From the NCBI RefSeq assembly GCF_000430745.1, contig NZ_AUMP01000001.1:372001-436000 (forward strand): a DNA stretch of 64,000 nucleotides, read 5' to 3'. Made by a program: the position numbers and the translations under genes. Position 1 is the first letter of the stretch. The number at the start of each line of letters is the position of its first letter. This document shows, one piece after another, positions 16,110 to 27,255 of the stretch. The notes under the pieces are model-generated. The model ran no database searches, was not told the origin of the DNA, and saw only the letters and a program-made list of their open reading frames with translations. This DNA is from Fictibacillus gelatini DSM 15865. Its GTDB lineage: Bacteria > Bacillota > Bacilli > Bacillales > Fictibacillaceae.

Positions 16110-17378
16110 CTATTTTCCGCTATGTTTTGCTTCAATGTTTTCTTTGATTGATTTCACCGCATCATCGAGCGCTTTATTCGAAGACTGCTTTCCTGTTGCC
16201 GCAAGCTGCAACGCGTTGGCGACCGGTTTCCAGACTTCGGCCATTTCCGGAATATTCGGCATCGGAATTCCCCGTTCAGATTGAATGGCAACCGCTTTTG
16301 CCCCTTCATTATCCGCAATAATCGGATCATTCATTAATGATTTAACTGGCGGAATTTCCTGCGTTTTTTCGAAACGAATTTTCGCGCTTTCTTCATTCGT
16401 AATAAATTCAACGAGCTTTGTCGCCCATTTTTTGTTTTTTGAAAAACTGCTCACATTCCACCCTTTTACGCCGATAAATGTTTTCACATATTCCCCGTTT
16501 GGCAGTTTCGGCATCGGGGCAATCCCAATATCAACCTTCGCATCTTTATACGGCTGGAATGACCACGGCCCGTTCATTAGAGAAGCCACTTTTCCTTCTG
16601 TAAATAAACCGTCGATCGTTTGACCTGCCTTTTCACCGACTACCCCTTTTGGAAAGAGCCCTTCTTTATACCATTTTGTAATAAAATCAAGCCCTTTAAC
16701 AGCACCTTCGTTATTCAATCCTACATCTTTCGGATCGAGCGTTCCGTTGTTGTCTTTAAAGACATAGCCGCCATACCCAGCTATAATCCCATAAGCGAAA
16801 TAAAAATCCGTCCAGTTCGCTAAAAATCCGTATTGCGCCCCGCTATTGTTACCTTTCGCCATTTTATACACTTCGTCTAACGTTTCGGGCGCTTTTTTCA
16901 TAAATTTTTTGTTATAAATGAAAACAGGCGTTTCTGTTGATTTTGGAAGCCCATACAGTTTTCCTTTAAACGTTAATGCCGCAATCGACGAGTCCGTAAA
17001 CTTACCCGTCACATCACTAGAGATGTCAAGCGGCGCAATTAGCCCTTCCGTTACAAGCGGCCCTACACGGTCATGCGGAGTCGTAATCACATCAGGCCCT
17101 TTACCAGCCGGGCCATCAAGACGTAATTTGTCTTGCTGGTCGAGCATCGGCATCTCTTTATATTCCACTTTAATGCCATACTTTTTCTCAAATTTTTCAA
17201 TGGCCGGTTTCAATCCGGCTCCTTTGTCCTTATCTTCCCAAATCACTAATTTTTCAGGTTTTGTCTCTTTTGAGCCGTTGTTGCCAGTTTCGCCGCTACT
17301 TGATTCTTTTGGCCCACATGCGGAAAGAACGCCTAACAACAAGAATAGTGTCATTAAACTCGCTAACCATTTCTTCAT
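16110..17378 (-). CDS. malE: Maltodextrin-binding lipoprotein MalE/MdxE
   Basis: 422-residue extracytoplasmic solute-binding protein. The type II signal peptide (MKKWLASLMTLFLLLG) ends in lipobox LSAC, so the mature protein is anchored by lipid on the Cys. The rest is a cluster-B sugar-binding fold (EKLVIWEDKDKGAG..., GPWSFQPYKDAKVDIGIAPMP). It delivers maltodextrins to MalFG. AAAAGGGGG (17395-17387) is the ribosome site. Transcription starts from a promoter overlapped and followed by MalR-type operators. Confidence 0.93.
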   Translation of the reverse strand: MKKWLASLMTLFLLLGVLSACGPKESSSGETGNNGSKETKPEKLVIWEDKDKGAGLKPAIEKFEKKYGIKVEYKEMPMLDQQDKLRLDGPAGKGPDVITTPHDRVGPLVTEGLIAPLDISSDVTGKFTDSSIAALTFKGKLYGLPKSTETPVFIYNKKFMKKAPETLDEVYKMAKGNNSGAQYGFLANWTDFYFAYGIIAGYGGYVFKDNNGTLDPKDVGLNNEGAVKGLDFITKWYKEGLFPKGVVGEKAGQTIDGLFTEGKVASLMNGPWSFQPYKDAKVDIGIAPMPKLPNGEYVKTFIGVKGWNVSSFSKNKKWATKLVEFITNEESAKIRFEKTQEIPPVKSLMNDPIIADNEGAKAVAIQSERGIPMPNIPEMAEVWKPVANALQLAATGKQSSNKALDDAVKSIKENIEAKHSGK

Positions 17379-17411
17379 TCCAATATCCCCCTTTTATATA
17401 ATAAATTGCTT

Positions 17412-17425
17412 TGCAAACGGTTGCA
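17412..17425. promoter_or_regulatory. MalR-type operator in malE leader
   Basis: TGCAAACGGTTGCA, an inverted TGCAA/TTGCA pair with the central CG typical of LacI-family sites. It is about 56-69 bases downstream of the predicted malE start. Confidence 0.65.
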
Positions 17426-17456
17426 CCATTCTACAAAAATAAAATCCGACATATTT

Positions 17457-17474
17457 TGCGGAAACGTTTGCACA
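17457..17474. promoter_or_regulatory. Second operator or catabolite-responsive element
   Basis: TGCGGAAACGTTTGCACA contains a good TGCAAACG half-site on the minus strand. It also resembles a CcpA cre site (about three mismatches). It lies just downstream of the malE start. Confidence 0.5.
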
Positions 17475-17487
17475 AACTTATAGTTTT

Positions 17488-17515
17488 ATTATACATGCCT
17501 ATATCACTATTTCAA
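17488..17515 (-). promoter_or_regulatory. malE promoter
   Basis: TTGAAA (17515-17510), 16 bp spacer, TATAAT (17493-17488) on the minus strand. Confidence 0.75.
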
Positions 17516-17537
17516 CTCTTTTTTTGAAAATTTTTAA

Positions 17538-19402
<1,865 letters not shown>

Positions 19403-19405
19403 CTT

Positions 19406-21253
19406 CTAATCCACAATATTAATCTTGTACTCCGAAAGCCACGTATCGATTTGTGCAAGGTGGGCGATTAATTGCGGACCTGTCATTAATTGGCCAAACC
19501 ATGGCACTTTAAAAGCTTCCCCGTTCGTATCGATAATCGCCTGGATTTTTTCTTTATTCAAGAGCTCGAGAATCGGCGAGGCGGGATGATTTATAATCGC
19601 TTGCAGCCATTCTTTTACGCTTTCAGTATATTTCGGATGGTGGGTTTTCGGATATGGGCTTTTCTTTCGATAAAGCACTTCATCTGGCAGAATTCCTTCC
19701 AAAGCTTTGCGCAAAATTCCTTTTTCCCTGCCATTTAACATTTTCATTTCCCACGGGATGTTCCAGACGTATTCAACAATCCGATGGTCGGCAAACGGCA
19801 CGCGAACTTCAAGGCTTGCTCCCATGCTCATCCGGTCTTTCCGGTCAAGAAGATTTGTCATAAACCAGAGCATATTCAAATAAAAGATTTCCCGCCGCCT
19901 CTCTTCTTTTTTATCTTCGCCTTCCAATCGCGGCATTTCATCAATCGTTTCTTGATAACGGGCTTTTACATAATCGTGCAAATTCAATTTCTCTTTCCAA
20001 TAAGGGAGCAATAAATCTTCTCTTTCTTTTGTTGAGCTCATCCAGGGGAACGATTCCCGGCTCATTAGTTCTTCTTTATGAAACCACGGATATCCACCGA
20101 AAATTTCATCTGCACATTCCCCGGAAAGAGCGACGGTAGAATGCTCTTTAATCCGGCGGCAAAACCATAATAACGACGAATCAACGTCAGCCATCCCCGG
20201 TAAATCTTTCACAATGACCGCTTCTTTCAAGTGATTGACAAGAAGTTCCATATCAATGACATGCGAATGGTGCTTTGAGCCAATTGCTTCCACCATTTTC
20301 TCTATCCATGGACCATCCGCATTTGGCTGGAAAAGGCTCGACTTGAAATATTTATCATTCTCCTCATAATCGATGCTAAACGTATGAAGGTCCCCTCTTC
20401 TCTCTTCTTTAAAATATCTTGCAGCAATCGCGCTGATCGCACTTGAATCAACCCCACCTGAAAGAAACGTACAAACTGGAACATCAGCCACTAATTGCCT
20501 TGTGATCGCATCTGTTAACAAAAATCTTACATTTTCAACCGTCTCTTCTAATGTGTGTACATGTCCCTCACTTTTCACATTCCAATACCGCCAAATTTTA
20601 AGCCCTTTATGATCGAAGCGCATCGAGTGGCCCGGCCTCAGCTCCTGTATCCCTTTAAAAACGCCATGACCCGGTGTGCGTGAAGGCCCTAACCCGAAAA
20701 TTTCCTGAAGTCCTTCCCGATCAATTTCAGCTTTCATTTCCGGATGGGCAAGAATCGCTTTAATTTCTGAACCGAATAACAATTGACTTCCCTTTTCGCA
20801 ATAAAATAACGGTTTAACACCAAGCCGGTCCCTTGATAAGAACAGTTTTTGCTCTTTTTCATCCCATATGGCAAATGCATAAATGCCGTTAAAGTGATTG
20901 ACGCAATTTTCGCCCCACTCAATGTAAGAGGTTAGCAGCACTTCTGTATCGGAGTGCCCTTTAAATGTGTACCCCCTCTTCAGCAATTCTTTTCGGATGT
21001 CTTCGGTGTTGTATAATTCGCCATTGTAACAAAGGGTGTAAAACTGTCCATTTTTCTCTTTCACCATTGGCTGGGCGCCGCCCGCCGGATCAACGACAAC
21101 GAGTCTTGCATGGCCAAAGGCTGCATGCCGGTCTGCCCAGACATTCAGTGCATCTGGCCCCCTCTTTGACAGAGTTGCCGCCATTTTAAATACGATGTTT
21201 TTCTCTGACGCTACATCTTTATTCCAGTTCACTATTCCCGTTATTCCACACAT
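19406..21253 (-). CDS. asnB: Asparagine synthetase, glutamine-hydrolysing
   Basis: 615 residues. Cys2, exposed after Met removal (MCGITGIV), is the glutaminase nucleophile, with RGPD and YNGELYN in the N-terminal domain. The ATP pyrophosphatase motif FLSGGVDSS opens the synthetase domain. The enzyme makes asparagine from aspartate, glutamine and ATP. The start at 21253 is fixed by the N-terminal Cys requirement and by AAGGGTGATC; the frame open to 21331 is not used. Monocistronic. An inverted repeat with two-turn spacing lies upstream. Confidence 0.93.
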   Translation of the reverse strand: MCGITGIVNWNKDVASEKNIVFKMAATLSKRGPDALNVWADRHAAFGHARLVVVDPAGGAQPMVKEKNGQFYTLCYNGELYNTEDIRKELLKRGYTFKGHSDTEVLLTSYIEWGENCVNHFNGIYAFAIWDEKEQKLFLSRDRLGVKPLFYCEKGSQLLFGSEIKAILAHPEMKAEIDREGLQEIFGLGPSRTPGHGVFKGIQELRPGHSMRFDHKGLKIWRYWNVKSEGHVHTLEETVENVRFLLTDAITRQLVADVPVCTFLSGGVDSSAISAIAARYFKEERRGDLHTFSIDYEENDKYFKSSLFQPNADGPWIEKMVEAIGSKHHSHVIDMELLVNHLKEAVIVKDLPGMADVDSSLLWFCRRIKEHSTVALSGECADEIFGGYPWFHKEELMSRESFPWMSSTKEREDLLLPYWKEKLNLHDYVKARYQETIDEMPRLEGEDKKEERRREIFYLNMLWFMTNLLDRKDRMSMGASLEVRVPFADHRIVEYVWNIPWEMKMLNGREKGILRKALEGILPDEVLYRKKSPYPKTHHPKYTESVKEWLQAIINHPASPILELLNKEKIQAIIDTNGEAFKVPWFGQLMTGPQLIAHLAQIDTWLSEYKINIVD

Positions 21254-21300
21254 GATGATCACCCTTTCTAGAAACACCAGTTTTCTCATGCCAATCTTTA

Positions 21301-21330
21301 TGCATAAATGCCCAGTAATCAATTTATGCA
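21301..21330. promoter_or_regulatory. Inverted repeat in the asnB / AI-2E divergent promoter region
   Basis: TGCATAAAT (21301-21309) and ATTTATGCA (21322-21330) are perfect inverted 9-mers 21 bp apart centre to centre, about two helical turns. It is a candidate operator for an unknown dimeric regulator. Confidence 0.5.
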
Positions 21331-21372
21331 CCAGGCTTCTAAAAGTGCATCTACAAAACTTCTACGATCATG

Positions 21373-21378
21373 TATAAT
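21373..21378 (+). promoter_or_regulatory. -10 element of the AI-2E transporter gene
   Basis: TATAAT; the -35 is poor. A start here would exclude the upstream ATG at 21308 and supports the start at 21416. Confidence 0.5.
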
Positions 21379-21415
21379 AGAAGGAAATTTAAGAAATGCA
21401 GGTGACAAAACAGCA

Positions 21416-22522
21416 ATGCCTCAATCCAAACTCTTTCGATTCGGTTATGGTATTCTATTAATCTTTCTTATTATTTGGGTTGGAACTAAAATTGACTTTC
21501 TTTTTCAACCCGTCGTCGCTTTAGTACAAACGCTCTTTTTTCCGTTTTTGCTCGGAGGCGTTTTGTACTATTTATTTCGCCCTGTCGTCCACTTTCTTTA
21601 TGCGAGAAAAGTTCCAAAAACACTTTCTATTCTTCTCATCTATTTAGTTGCAATTGGACTCTTGACATTCGTTATTTATCTCATTGGCCCCATTTTGCAA
21701 AAACAGGTAAACAGCTTAATTGAAAACATGCCCGCTCTCATCAATACAATCCGCGAAAAGGTAATTGAATTGCAAAATAGCCACTGGGTAAGCCGTTTTC
21801 AAGAAAGCCACCAGTTGAATTTGGAGAAAATCTCAAATAAAATAACAGCCTACTTATCTACCGGCGTATCTATCATTAGTACAAATATCCTAAATTTTAT
21901 TAGCATTATTACAAATGTCGTTATGATCTTCGTAACAGTTCCGTTCATTTTATATTACATGTTAAAAGAAGGCGAAAAGGCCCCGCAAATGGTGCTTCGC
22001 CTCTTGCCTCGTTCCCAGCAAACGAATGGAAAGCAAATTTTAGCCGATTTGGACCGCGCGCTCAGTTCTTATATTCAGGGGCAAATTTTTGTCAGCTTTT
22101 GTGTCGGGGTTATGCTTTATATCGGTTATTTAATTATCGGGATTGATTATTCTCTCATCCTTGCAATCGTCGCCATGTTTACGAATGTCATCCCTTTTCT
22201 TGGGCCGATCATCGCAATTACACCAGCCATTATCGTTGCAATCATTGATTCGCCGTTCATGATTGTAAAAGTATTAATTGTTATGGTGATCGCGCAACAA
22301 ATCGAAGGAAATCTCATTTCTCCGCAAGTGATGGGCAAACAGTTGAACATTCATCCACTGACGATCATTTCCATTTTGCTCGTTGCAGGCAGCATTGGCG
22401 GGGTGCTTGGGTTAATTCTTGCCGTCCCTGTCTATGCCGTCTTAAAAGTCGTTGTTCTCCATACGTATCGCCTATGGAAGCTGCGAAAAGAGCAAAACAT
22501 TGAACAAAAAATTATGCATTAA
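21416..22522 (+). CDS. AI-2E family transporter (UPF0118)
   Basis: 368-residue membrane protein with about eight hydrophobic segments: two or three N-terminal helices, a soluble amphipathic stretch (about 105-160, NSLIENMPALINTIREKVIEL), then the C-terminal set with the family motif GNLISPQVMGKQLNIHPL. The named family includes AI-2 exporter TqsA and Na+/H+ antiporter-like members, and the substrate is not predictable here. The start at 21416 has GCAGGTGA upstream. Ends in a strong terminator. Confidence 0.88.
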   Translation: MPQSKLFRFGYGILLIFLIIWVGTKIDFLFQPVVALVQTLFFPFLLGGVLYYLFRPVVHFLYARKVPKTLSILLIYLVAIGLLTFVIYLIGPILQKQVNSLIENMPALINTIREKVIELQNSHWVSRFQESHQLNLEKISNKITAYLSTGVSIISTNILNFISIITNVVMIFVTVPFILYYMLKEGEKAPQMVLRLLPRSQQTNGKQILADLDRALSSYIQGQIFVSFCVGVMLYIGYLIIGIDYSLILAIVAMFTNVIPFLGPIIAITPAIIVAIIDSPFMIVKVLIVMVIAQQIEGNLISPQVMGKQLNIHPLTIISILLVAGSIGGVLGLILAVPVYAVLKVVVLHTYRLWKLRKEQNIEQKIMH

Positions 22523-22560
22523 ACAATAAACGAGAGGGGGATCCCCTCTCGTTTATTGTT
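22522..22560. terminator. Convergent terminator AI-2E gene / mtnD
   Basis: Perfect 18-bp stem (22522-22539 with 22543-22560) around a 3-nt loop, touching both stop codons. Confidence 0.85.
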
Positions 22561-23086
22561 TAACTTCTTCTTTTTCGTAAATCGGCACCCAGCCTTCTTT
22601 TGTTTTAAAAATTCGGACGGCAACGACCTTACGATCATCCATTAACGTGAAATAATGCCTGTAGTTTTCGGGTACGGAAATTAAATCTCCCGGTTCAAGC
22701 TCAACATCGAAGAAACGCCCGTCTGTTCCTTCTATGGCAAAAATCCCGTGTCCGCTAACGATAAATCGGACTTCATCATCAGAGTGGTGGTGTTCTTGAA
22801 TAAAGTTTTTCAATAAGTCCTCAAGATTAGGTGTATTTGGAGAAAGCGAGATCACATCCGCTGTTAAATACCCTCTTCTTTCTGAAATGTCAGCAATTTC
22901 TTGGCGGAATACTTGAAGAATTTCCTCTTTATCTTCTTCTGTTAAAGCGTAGTTTTCTTGAAGATGTTTTGGCAGTTTTTCAATATCCCATTTTTCATAG
23001 ATAACGCCATGGCCCTCTAAATATTGAACGACTTCTTCCGCTTTTTCCACTCTTTCATTATTATCATGGAACCGCAATTGTGCCAT
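22553..23086 (-). CDS. mtnD: Acireductone dioxygenase (methionine salvage)
   Basis: 177-residue cupin that converts acireductone and O2 to the methionine precursor ketoacid plus formate (Fe form) or to off-pathway products (Ni form). The metal ligands are visible as His99, His101 and Glu105 (HHHSDDE) and His144. Last gene of mtnWXBD, 12 bp after mtnB, and covered by the upstream S-box. The family length is normal. Confidence 0.95.
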   Translation of the reverse strand: MAQLRFHDNNERVEKAEEVVQYLEGHGVIYEKWDIEKLPKHLQENYALTEEDKEEILQVFRQEIADISERRGYLTADVISLSPNTPNLEDLLKNFIQEHHHSDDEVRFIVSGHGIFAIEGTDGRFFDVELEPGDLISVPENYRHYFTLMDDRKVVAVRIFKTKEGWVPIYEKEEVKQ

Positions 23087-23098
23087 TATTCATTCCTC

Positions 23099-23734
23099 CT
23101 AAAGGTTAATCAATTTATTTTGATAAGATGGGGCAATTTCCGCTTGTAACAATTGCTTTATTTTTAAATGATACGAGAATAAAAACTCGAAAGCTTCTAA
23201 ATGTTTTTTCGCTTCAAAGCCGTTTTTCCCCCATACCGTTATCCCATGGTTTCGAATAAGAACCGCTTTTGTTTCAGGTGTAATGCGGTTTGCGACTTCT
23301 TTGGCCAGCACGTTTAAATCGGCGTAGTTTTCAACAATCGGTATCGAAATTTCCCCATTTTCTTCCCAAATGCCAAACGCTTTGATCAATTCTTGCCCTT
23401 TAAATGTAATCTTTCCAACTTTTGCGTAAAGTTCAGAAATGACGTTATTGTCGATCGTATGAACATGAAGGCAGCATCCTGCATCGGTTAACTTGTATAC
23501 TTCACAATGAATACCTGTTTCAGCTGAAGCTTTTAAATGGGTAGCTTCTACTGGCTTTCCGTCACCGTCTACAAGCAAGAAGTCATCATCCGTCCGTTTC
23601 CGCTTATCTTTCCCGCTTGCCGTCACTAGAAACGTCAATGGATGGTCGCCGACTTTTATCGATAAGTTGCCGCTTGTCCCCGGGAACCAATCGCGGGCCG
23701 CCAGCTCCAGCCAGCGTTCTTCAAAAATGCTCAT
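23099..23734 (-). CDS. mtnB: Methylthioribulose-1-phosphate dehydratase
   Basis: 211-residue class-II-aldolase-fold enzyme that dehydrates MTRu-1-P to the diketo phosphate. Zinc-binding His residues are seen in [11 protein letters not shown] and [10 protein letters not shown]. The ribosome site GGAGG lies 7 nt before the ATG, inside the end of mtnX (14-bp overlap). The N-terminus reads [19 protein letters not shown]. Relatives, as I recall them, have about seven more residues between the Trp and RDWFP, so this copy may carry a small deletion between ELA repeats. Confidence 0.95.
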   Translation of the reverse strand: MSIFEERWLELAARDWFPGTSGNLSIKVGDHPLTFLVTASGKDKRKRTDDDFLLVDGDGKPVEATHLKASAETGIHCEVYKLTDAGCCLHVHTIDNNVISELYAKVGKITFKGQELIKAFGIWEENGEISIPIVENYADLNVLAKEVANRITPETKAVLIRNHGITVWGKNGFEAKKHLEAFEFLFSYHLKIKQLLQAEIAPSYQNKLINL

Positions 23735-24392
23735 AGGTTAACCTCCTTTTGCTTAATTGATCGATAATTTCATAGAACGTTTCAAACGGCGTATAGGAGA
23801 TGTTATTTTCCTCACATTTTTCAATTAAGAAATCACGGGCAAACACCTCATCTGCCTGTTTCGCCGCCTGTAAATCGGTAATGGAGTCGCCAATCACGAT
23901 TTTATGGTACTTGCTTGAATCAAACCTTCGAAGAATCGTCGGTTTGCAGCAACCGCAATCATTGCCGCATGCATCGTCACATGCGTGTGGCCAGAGGATC
24001 CGGACTGACTCTCCTGTAAAATCGCTGCCATTACAATAAATATGATCTTCTGGTATAACTCCTTGAAGCAGCGGATAAACAAAAAAATCAATGCCTCCGC
24101 TGACGATATAAAGCGGGATGCCCTGTTCTTTTGTATAGTCTACAAATGCATGAAAACCGTCTCTTACTTTCGCCTGCGAAAGGACAAATTCGGTAATCTC
24201 ATCTTTTTTGCTTGATGGCAGGAGGGAAAATAGCTTTCCGACACCTTCACGAATGGATATTTGTTGCCCGAGAATTTGCTCTTTAATGTTCTCCCATCCT
24301 AACGGGGCAAATTGTTTCATAATCGCAATGATGTTATCATTTTCAGTCACTGTGCCGTCAAAATCGCAAAAAATGACTCCGGTCTTCTTCAT
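23721..24392 (-). CDS. mtnX: 2-hydroxy-3-keto-5-methylthiopentenyl-1-phosphate phosphatase
   Basis: HAD-superfamily phosphatase of 223 residues. Motif I is [10 protein letters not shown] near the N-terminus and the late Mg motif is [10 protein letters not shown]. The Cys-rich loop [14 protein letters not shown] is typical of MtnX. It removes phosphate to give acireductone. The start at 24392 overlaps the mtnW stop in ATGA; the earlier in-frame start at 24413 lies within the mtnW coding end. Confidence 0.93.
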   Translation of the reverse strand: MKKTGVIFCDFDGTVTENDNIIAIMKQFAPLGWENIKEQILGQQISIREGVGKLFSLLPSSKKDEITEFVLSQAKVRDGFHAFVDYTKEQGIPLYIVSGGIDFFVYPLLQGVIPEDHIYCNGSDFTGESVRILWPHACDDACGNDCGCCKPTILRRFDSSKYHKIVIGDSITDLQAAKQADEVFARDFLIEKCEENNISYTPFETFYEIIDQLSKRRLTYEHF

Positions 24393-25630
24393 GCCTTCAC
24401 TGCCCCTCCCCACAGGTTAAGTGCGGCTCGTAAGGACTCGCTGTTAGCGGCCGTTTCTTCTAAGCTCTCATCCCTTAAGATTCCGTCAATCGCATCCCTG
24501 AAGGCTTTTCCTCCTTCTGATGCGCCGCCGGGATGTCCGTGAATCCCACCGCCTGCATTGATCACACTGTCGATTCCAAAGTCTTGAATGAGCTGCGGCG
24601 TAAGGCCCGGATGAATGCCTGCTGATGGAACCGGGAACGAACGCTTCACCTTTATCTCGTCCGTTGTTAATTCCTCCGCAATGCCAAGGGCCTCTTCTTT
24701 CTTCAGCGCCACACTGCCATATGGCGAAGGGAAAAGGGAAAAATCAGCACCGACCACCCTCAGGGCTTTCCCAAGAAGGAGCGGGTTTGCGATGCCATAC
24801 ACCTTTGAAGGGGTCATCGCTCCGGAAAATGAGGGATGGGCCATAATTGGGATGGTGATATCCGGATCTTCGGCGAGCGATTGCAATACGTCAAGGCCAT
24901 ATGTAAACACGTTAAACAAAAGCGCGCTTGCCCCGAGCTCTACGGCCCGTTTTGCTTTATCTTTCAATTCATATGTACGGCCTGTCAAGTTCACGGCATA
25001 CAATGTCTTCTCCCCCGTTATTGCTTCCGTCTCTTTTAAGACTTCAACTGCCGCTTTAATTCGTTCGTCAAAGGAAGTGAGCGGATTGTCAAATAAAATT
25101 TCATCATCTTTCACAAGGTCGACGCCGCCCAGCGCCTGCTCTTTTAGTTGCTTTTTGAAAAACGTGAGGTCACGGCCGATCATTCCTTTAAAAATACTCA
25201 TTAAAAGCGGGCGGCCATGAACCCCTAGCACCTTTCGTATCCCGTCAATTCCATAAGATGGGCCTGGAAATGCGCTTAAAAGCTCTTCAGAAAAATCAAG
25301 GTCAACCAATTTTACTTCCCCGTCTAACGATAACTTGCCAAAGACAGTCGTCAAAATGGCCGGCAAGTCGGAAGAGAAATTTGCGGCCGGATAAGCAATT
25401 TTGAGGAGCCCTCTCGATCGCTTCTTCCCAAAATAGGCGTTTACTTTCTCATCTTCGGAAAGTTCTGTTACCTCTACAACCCGGCCTTTATGGTTCTTTA
25501 GCTGCTCCTTTTCCAATTCCGGCAAATCCGTCCACGTCCCAACCGTTAAACCAAGCGCGATGCTTTCAGCTTTTTTTTCTAAATGGGTTCCTTTATCGTG
25601 AACAAGATACGTTGCTGTTACAACACTCAT
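24389..25630 (-). CDS. mtnW: RuBisCO-like 2,3-diketo-5-methylthiopentyl-1-phosphate enolase
   Basis: 413-residue form IV RuBisCO-like protein that enolises DK-MTP-1-P in methionine salvage. The metal-site region [10 protein letters not shown] with its Lys and the phosphate-binding [10 protein letters not shown] near the end are present. The start at 25630 has GGGAGTGGAG at good spacing; the frame extends to 25651 without a better site. First gene of mtnWXBD behind a SAM riboswitch. Confidence 0.95.
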   Translation of the reverse strand: MSVVTATYLVHDKGTHLEKKAESIALGLTVGTWTDLPELEKEQLKNHKGRVVEVTELSEDEKVNAYFGKKRSRGLLKIAYPAANFSSDLPAILTTVFGKLSLDGEVKLVDLDFSEELLSAFPGPSYGIDGIRKVLGVHGRPLLMSIFKGMIGRDLTFFKKQLKEQALGGVDLVKDDEILFDNPLTSFDERIKAAVEVLKETEAITGEKTLYAVNLTGRTYELKDKAKRAVELGASALLFNVFTYGLDVLQSLAEDPDITIPIMAHPSFSGAMTPSKVYGIANPLLLGKALRVVGADFSLFPSPYGSVALKKEEALGIAEELTTDEIKVKRSFPVPSAGIHPGLTPQLIQDFGIDSVINAGGGIHGHPGGASEGGKAFRDAIDGILRDESLEETAANSESLRAALNLWGGAVKA

Positions 25631-25689
25631 GTACTCCACTCCCTGTATCAATCAGTCTTCAAAGGCTCGTGATCCTTTGGCTGGCTAAA

Positions 25690-25723
25690 TTAAAAATGCC
25701 TCTTCCCATAAGGAAGAGGCATT
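25690..25723 (-). terminator. Terminator of the S-box expression platform
   Basis: AATGCCTCTTCC / GGAAGAGGCATT, 12-bp stem, then T5 on the minus strand. It forms when SAM is bound, stopping transcription before mtnW. Confidence 0.9.
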
Positions 25724-25745
25724 CAATAGACAATCTCACCGCTTC

Positions 25746-25897
25746 CTCTCATCTCTCAGCTTAACGCTGCAAGAATTAGCACCGTTTTCACCTGGTGGCG
25801 TTCAAAAAGCCATTATCGACGTTTGAACACCAACGAAAGTGAGTCGGTTGCCGGGTTTCATCGGGCCAGTCCCTCCACCTGCTCTTGATAAGAGAAA
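25746..25897 (-). ncRNA. SAM-I (S-box) riboswitch upstream of mtnWXBD
   Basis: On the minus strand the complete S-box consensus is visible: the P1 arm CTCTTATCAAGAG, then GGTGGAGGGACTGGCCC, GATGAAACCCGGCAACC, GGTGCTAATTC, and the closing TGAGAGATGAGAG. P1 strands at both ends pair. The terminator follows about 25 nt later. Low SAM allows read-through into methionine salvage. Confidence 0.95.
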
Positions 25898-25930
25898 TTA
25901 CAAATTGTTTGAATATTAATTTTACTAGTG

Positions 25931-25959
25931 ATTATGACAGGCAAATCATGATCTGTCAA
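25931..25959 (-). promoter_or_regulatory. Promoter of the S-box-mtnWXBD unit
   Basis: TTGACA (25959-25954), 17 bp spacer, CATAAT (25936-25931). The predicted start near 25924 is just before the riboswitch. Confidence 0.8.
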
Positions 25960-25967
25960 TTATTTTT

Positions 25968-27149
25968 TTAAAAAAGGTTAAGCTTTGCCATCCGATCGGC
26001 CGCTTCAACTAAACGATCTTCGCCGCATAAAAGACCGACGCGGACATATCCTTCTCCACTTTCCCCAAACCCGATTCCCGGTGCGACGACGACATGGGCT
26101 TTTTCCAATAGCAAGTCGGCAAAGCTTTCCGAAGTATACCCATCCGGAACAGGCAGCCAGCAAAAGAAGGACCCTTTTGGTGCTTCAACCTTCCAACCGA
26201 CTTCATTCAAGCGGTGGATAAAAGCGTTTCTGCGGCTTTCATATGTTGCGACGAGCTCCGTGACGCAATCCTGCGGTCCTAACAACGCAGTTGCCGCCGC
26301 TTCCTGTACGGCGCCAAACAAGCTGACATAAAAATGGTCTTGAATGAGATTGATGCTCTTAATGACGCTTTCGTTTCCGACCGCAAAAGCGACACGCCAG
26401 CCCGCCATGTTATACGTTTTACTCAATGTGTAAATTTCGATGCCAACCTCTTTTGCCCCCTGAATTTCGAGGAAGCTGACCGGTTTTTTTCCGTCAAAAC
26501 CAATTGCCCCATAGGCAAAATCGTGAACGACAAGAATATCATTTTCTTTAGCGAGATGAATCGTTTCCTCGAAAAATTCTTTCGTCGCAACCGCCGCCGT
26601 CGGGTTGTTCGGATAGTTTAAAAACATTAATTTTGCTTTGTCTAATACGTCTTTTTCGATTTCGTTGTAATCAGGCAAAAATTGATTTTCTTCTTTTAGA
26701 GGCATCATGGCCATTTCCGCTCTTGCCATCGCAATCCCTGACCAATAATCCGGATAGCCCGGATCAGGAACGAGTGCGATGTCCCCTGGATTTAAAAAAC
26801 ATTGAGAAATTTCGACGAGTCCAACTTTTCCGCCAAACAGGATGGCGACTTCTCTTTTCGGATCAATTTCCACTCCATATTCGCGTTTATAAAAGGATGC
26901 CACTGCTTCCTTTAAAAAATCATAGCCGGTAAAAGGGGGATATTTATGATAGGCCGGATTTACCGCCGCTTCTTGCAATGCGGCAACAATATGCGCCGGC
27001 GTCGGCTGGTCCGGATTTCCTTGCCCGAGATTAATGACATCATGCCCTTGTTCGATTATTCTCGCAACTTTCTGAACAAGTTTTGCAAAAAATTGATCAG
27101 GAAGCTGATTTAATACGTCCGCTTGTTCAAACTGTTTCAACCATGCCAC
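25968..27149 (-). CDS. mtnE: Methionine-salvage aminotransferase MtnE
   Basis: 393-residue fold-type-I PLP aminotransferase. The PLP Lys lies in YTLSKTYNMAGWR, and GQGNPDQPTP at the start and NYPNNPT mid-protein are typical. It closely resembles B. subtilis MtnE, which transaminates 4-methylthio-2-oxobutyrate to methionine. GTG at 27149 is the only start that keeps the full N-terminus (an in-frame TAG precedes it), but AGGAT is very near, so TTG at 27140 is possible. It lies upstream of the S-box and is not covered by it. Confidence 0.9.
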   Translation of the reverse strand: MAWLKQFEQADVLNQLPDQFFAKLVQKVARIIEQGHDVINLGQGNPDQPTPAHIVAALQEAAVNPAYHKYPPFTGYDFLKEAVASFYKREYGVEIDPKREVAILFGGKVGLVEISQCFLNPGDIALVPDPGYPDYWSGIAMARAEMAMMPLKEENQFLPDYNEIEKDVLDKAKLMFLNYPNNPTAAVATKEFFEETIHLAKENDILVVHDFAYGAIGFDGKKPVSFLEIQGAKEVGIEIYTLSKTYNMAGWRVAFAVGNESVIKSINLIQDHFYVSLFGAVQEAAATALLGPQDCVTELVATYESRRNAFIHRLNEVGWKVEAPKGSFFCWLPVPDGYTSESFADLLLEKAHVVVAPGIGFGESGEGYVRVGLLCGEDRLVEAADRMAKLNLF

Positions 27150-27220
27150 ATCCTATCAATAAAAGTCCATAAATTCTAATGAATAATGGTATATCTAAAA
27201 ATCGAAATTGTCAAAGAAGA

Positions 27221-27254
27221 AAAACCGAAGTGGATTTCATCCGACTTCGGTTTT
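27221..27254 (-). terminator. Terminator of the GGDEF/EAL gene
   Basis: AAAACCGAAGT / ACTTCGGTTTT with a 12-nt loop and T-rich flank on the minus strand. Confidence 0.75.
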
Positions 27255-27255
27255 C

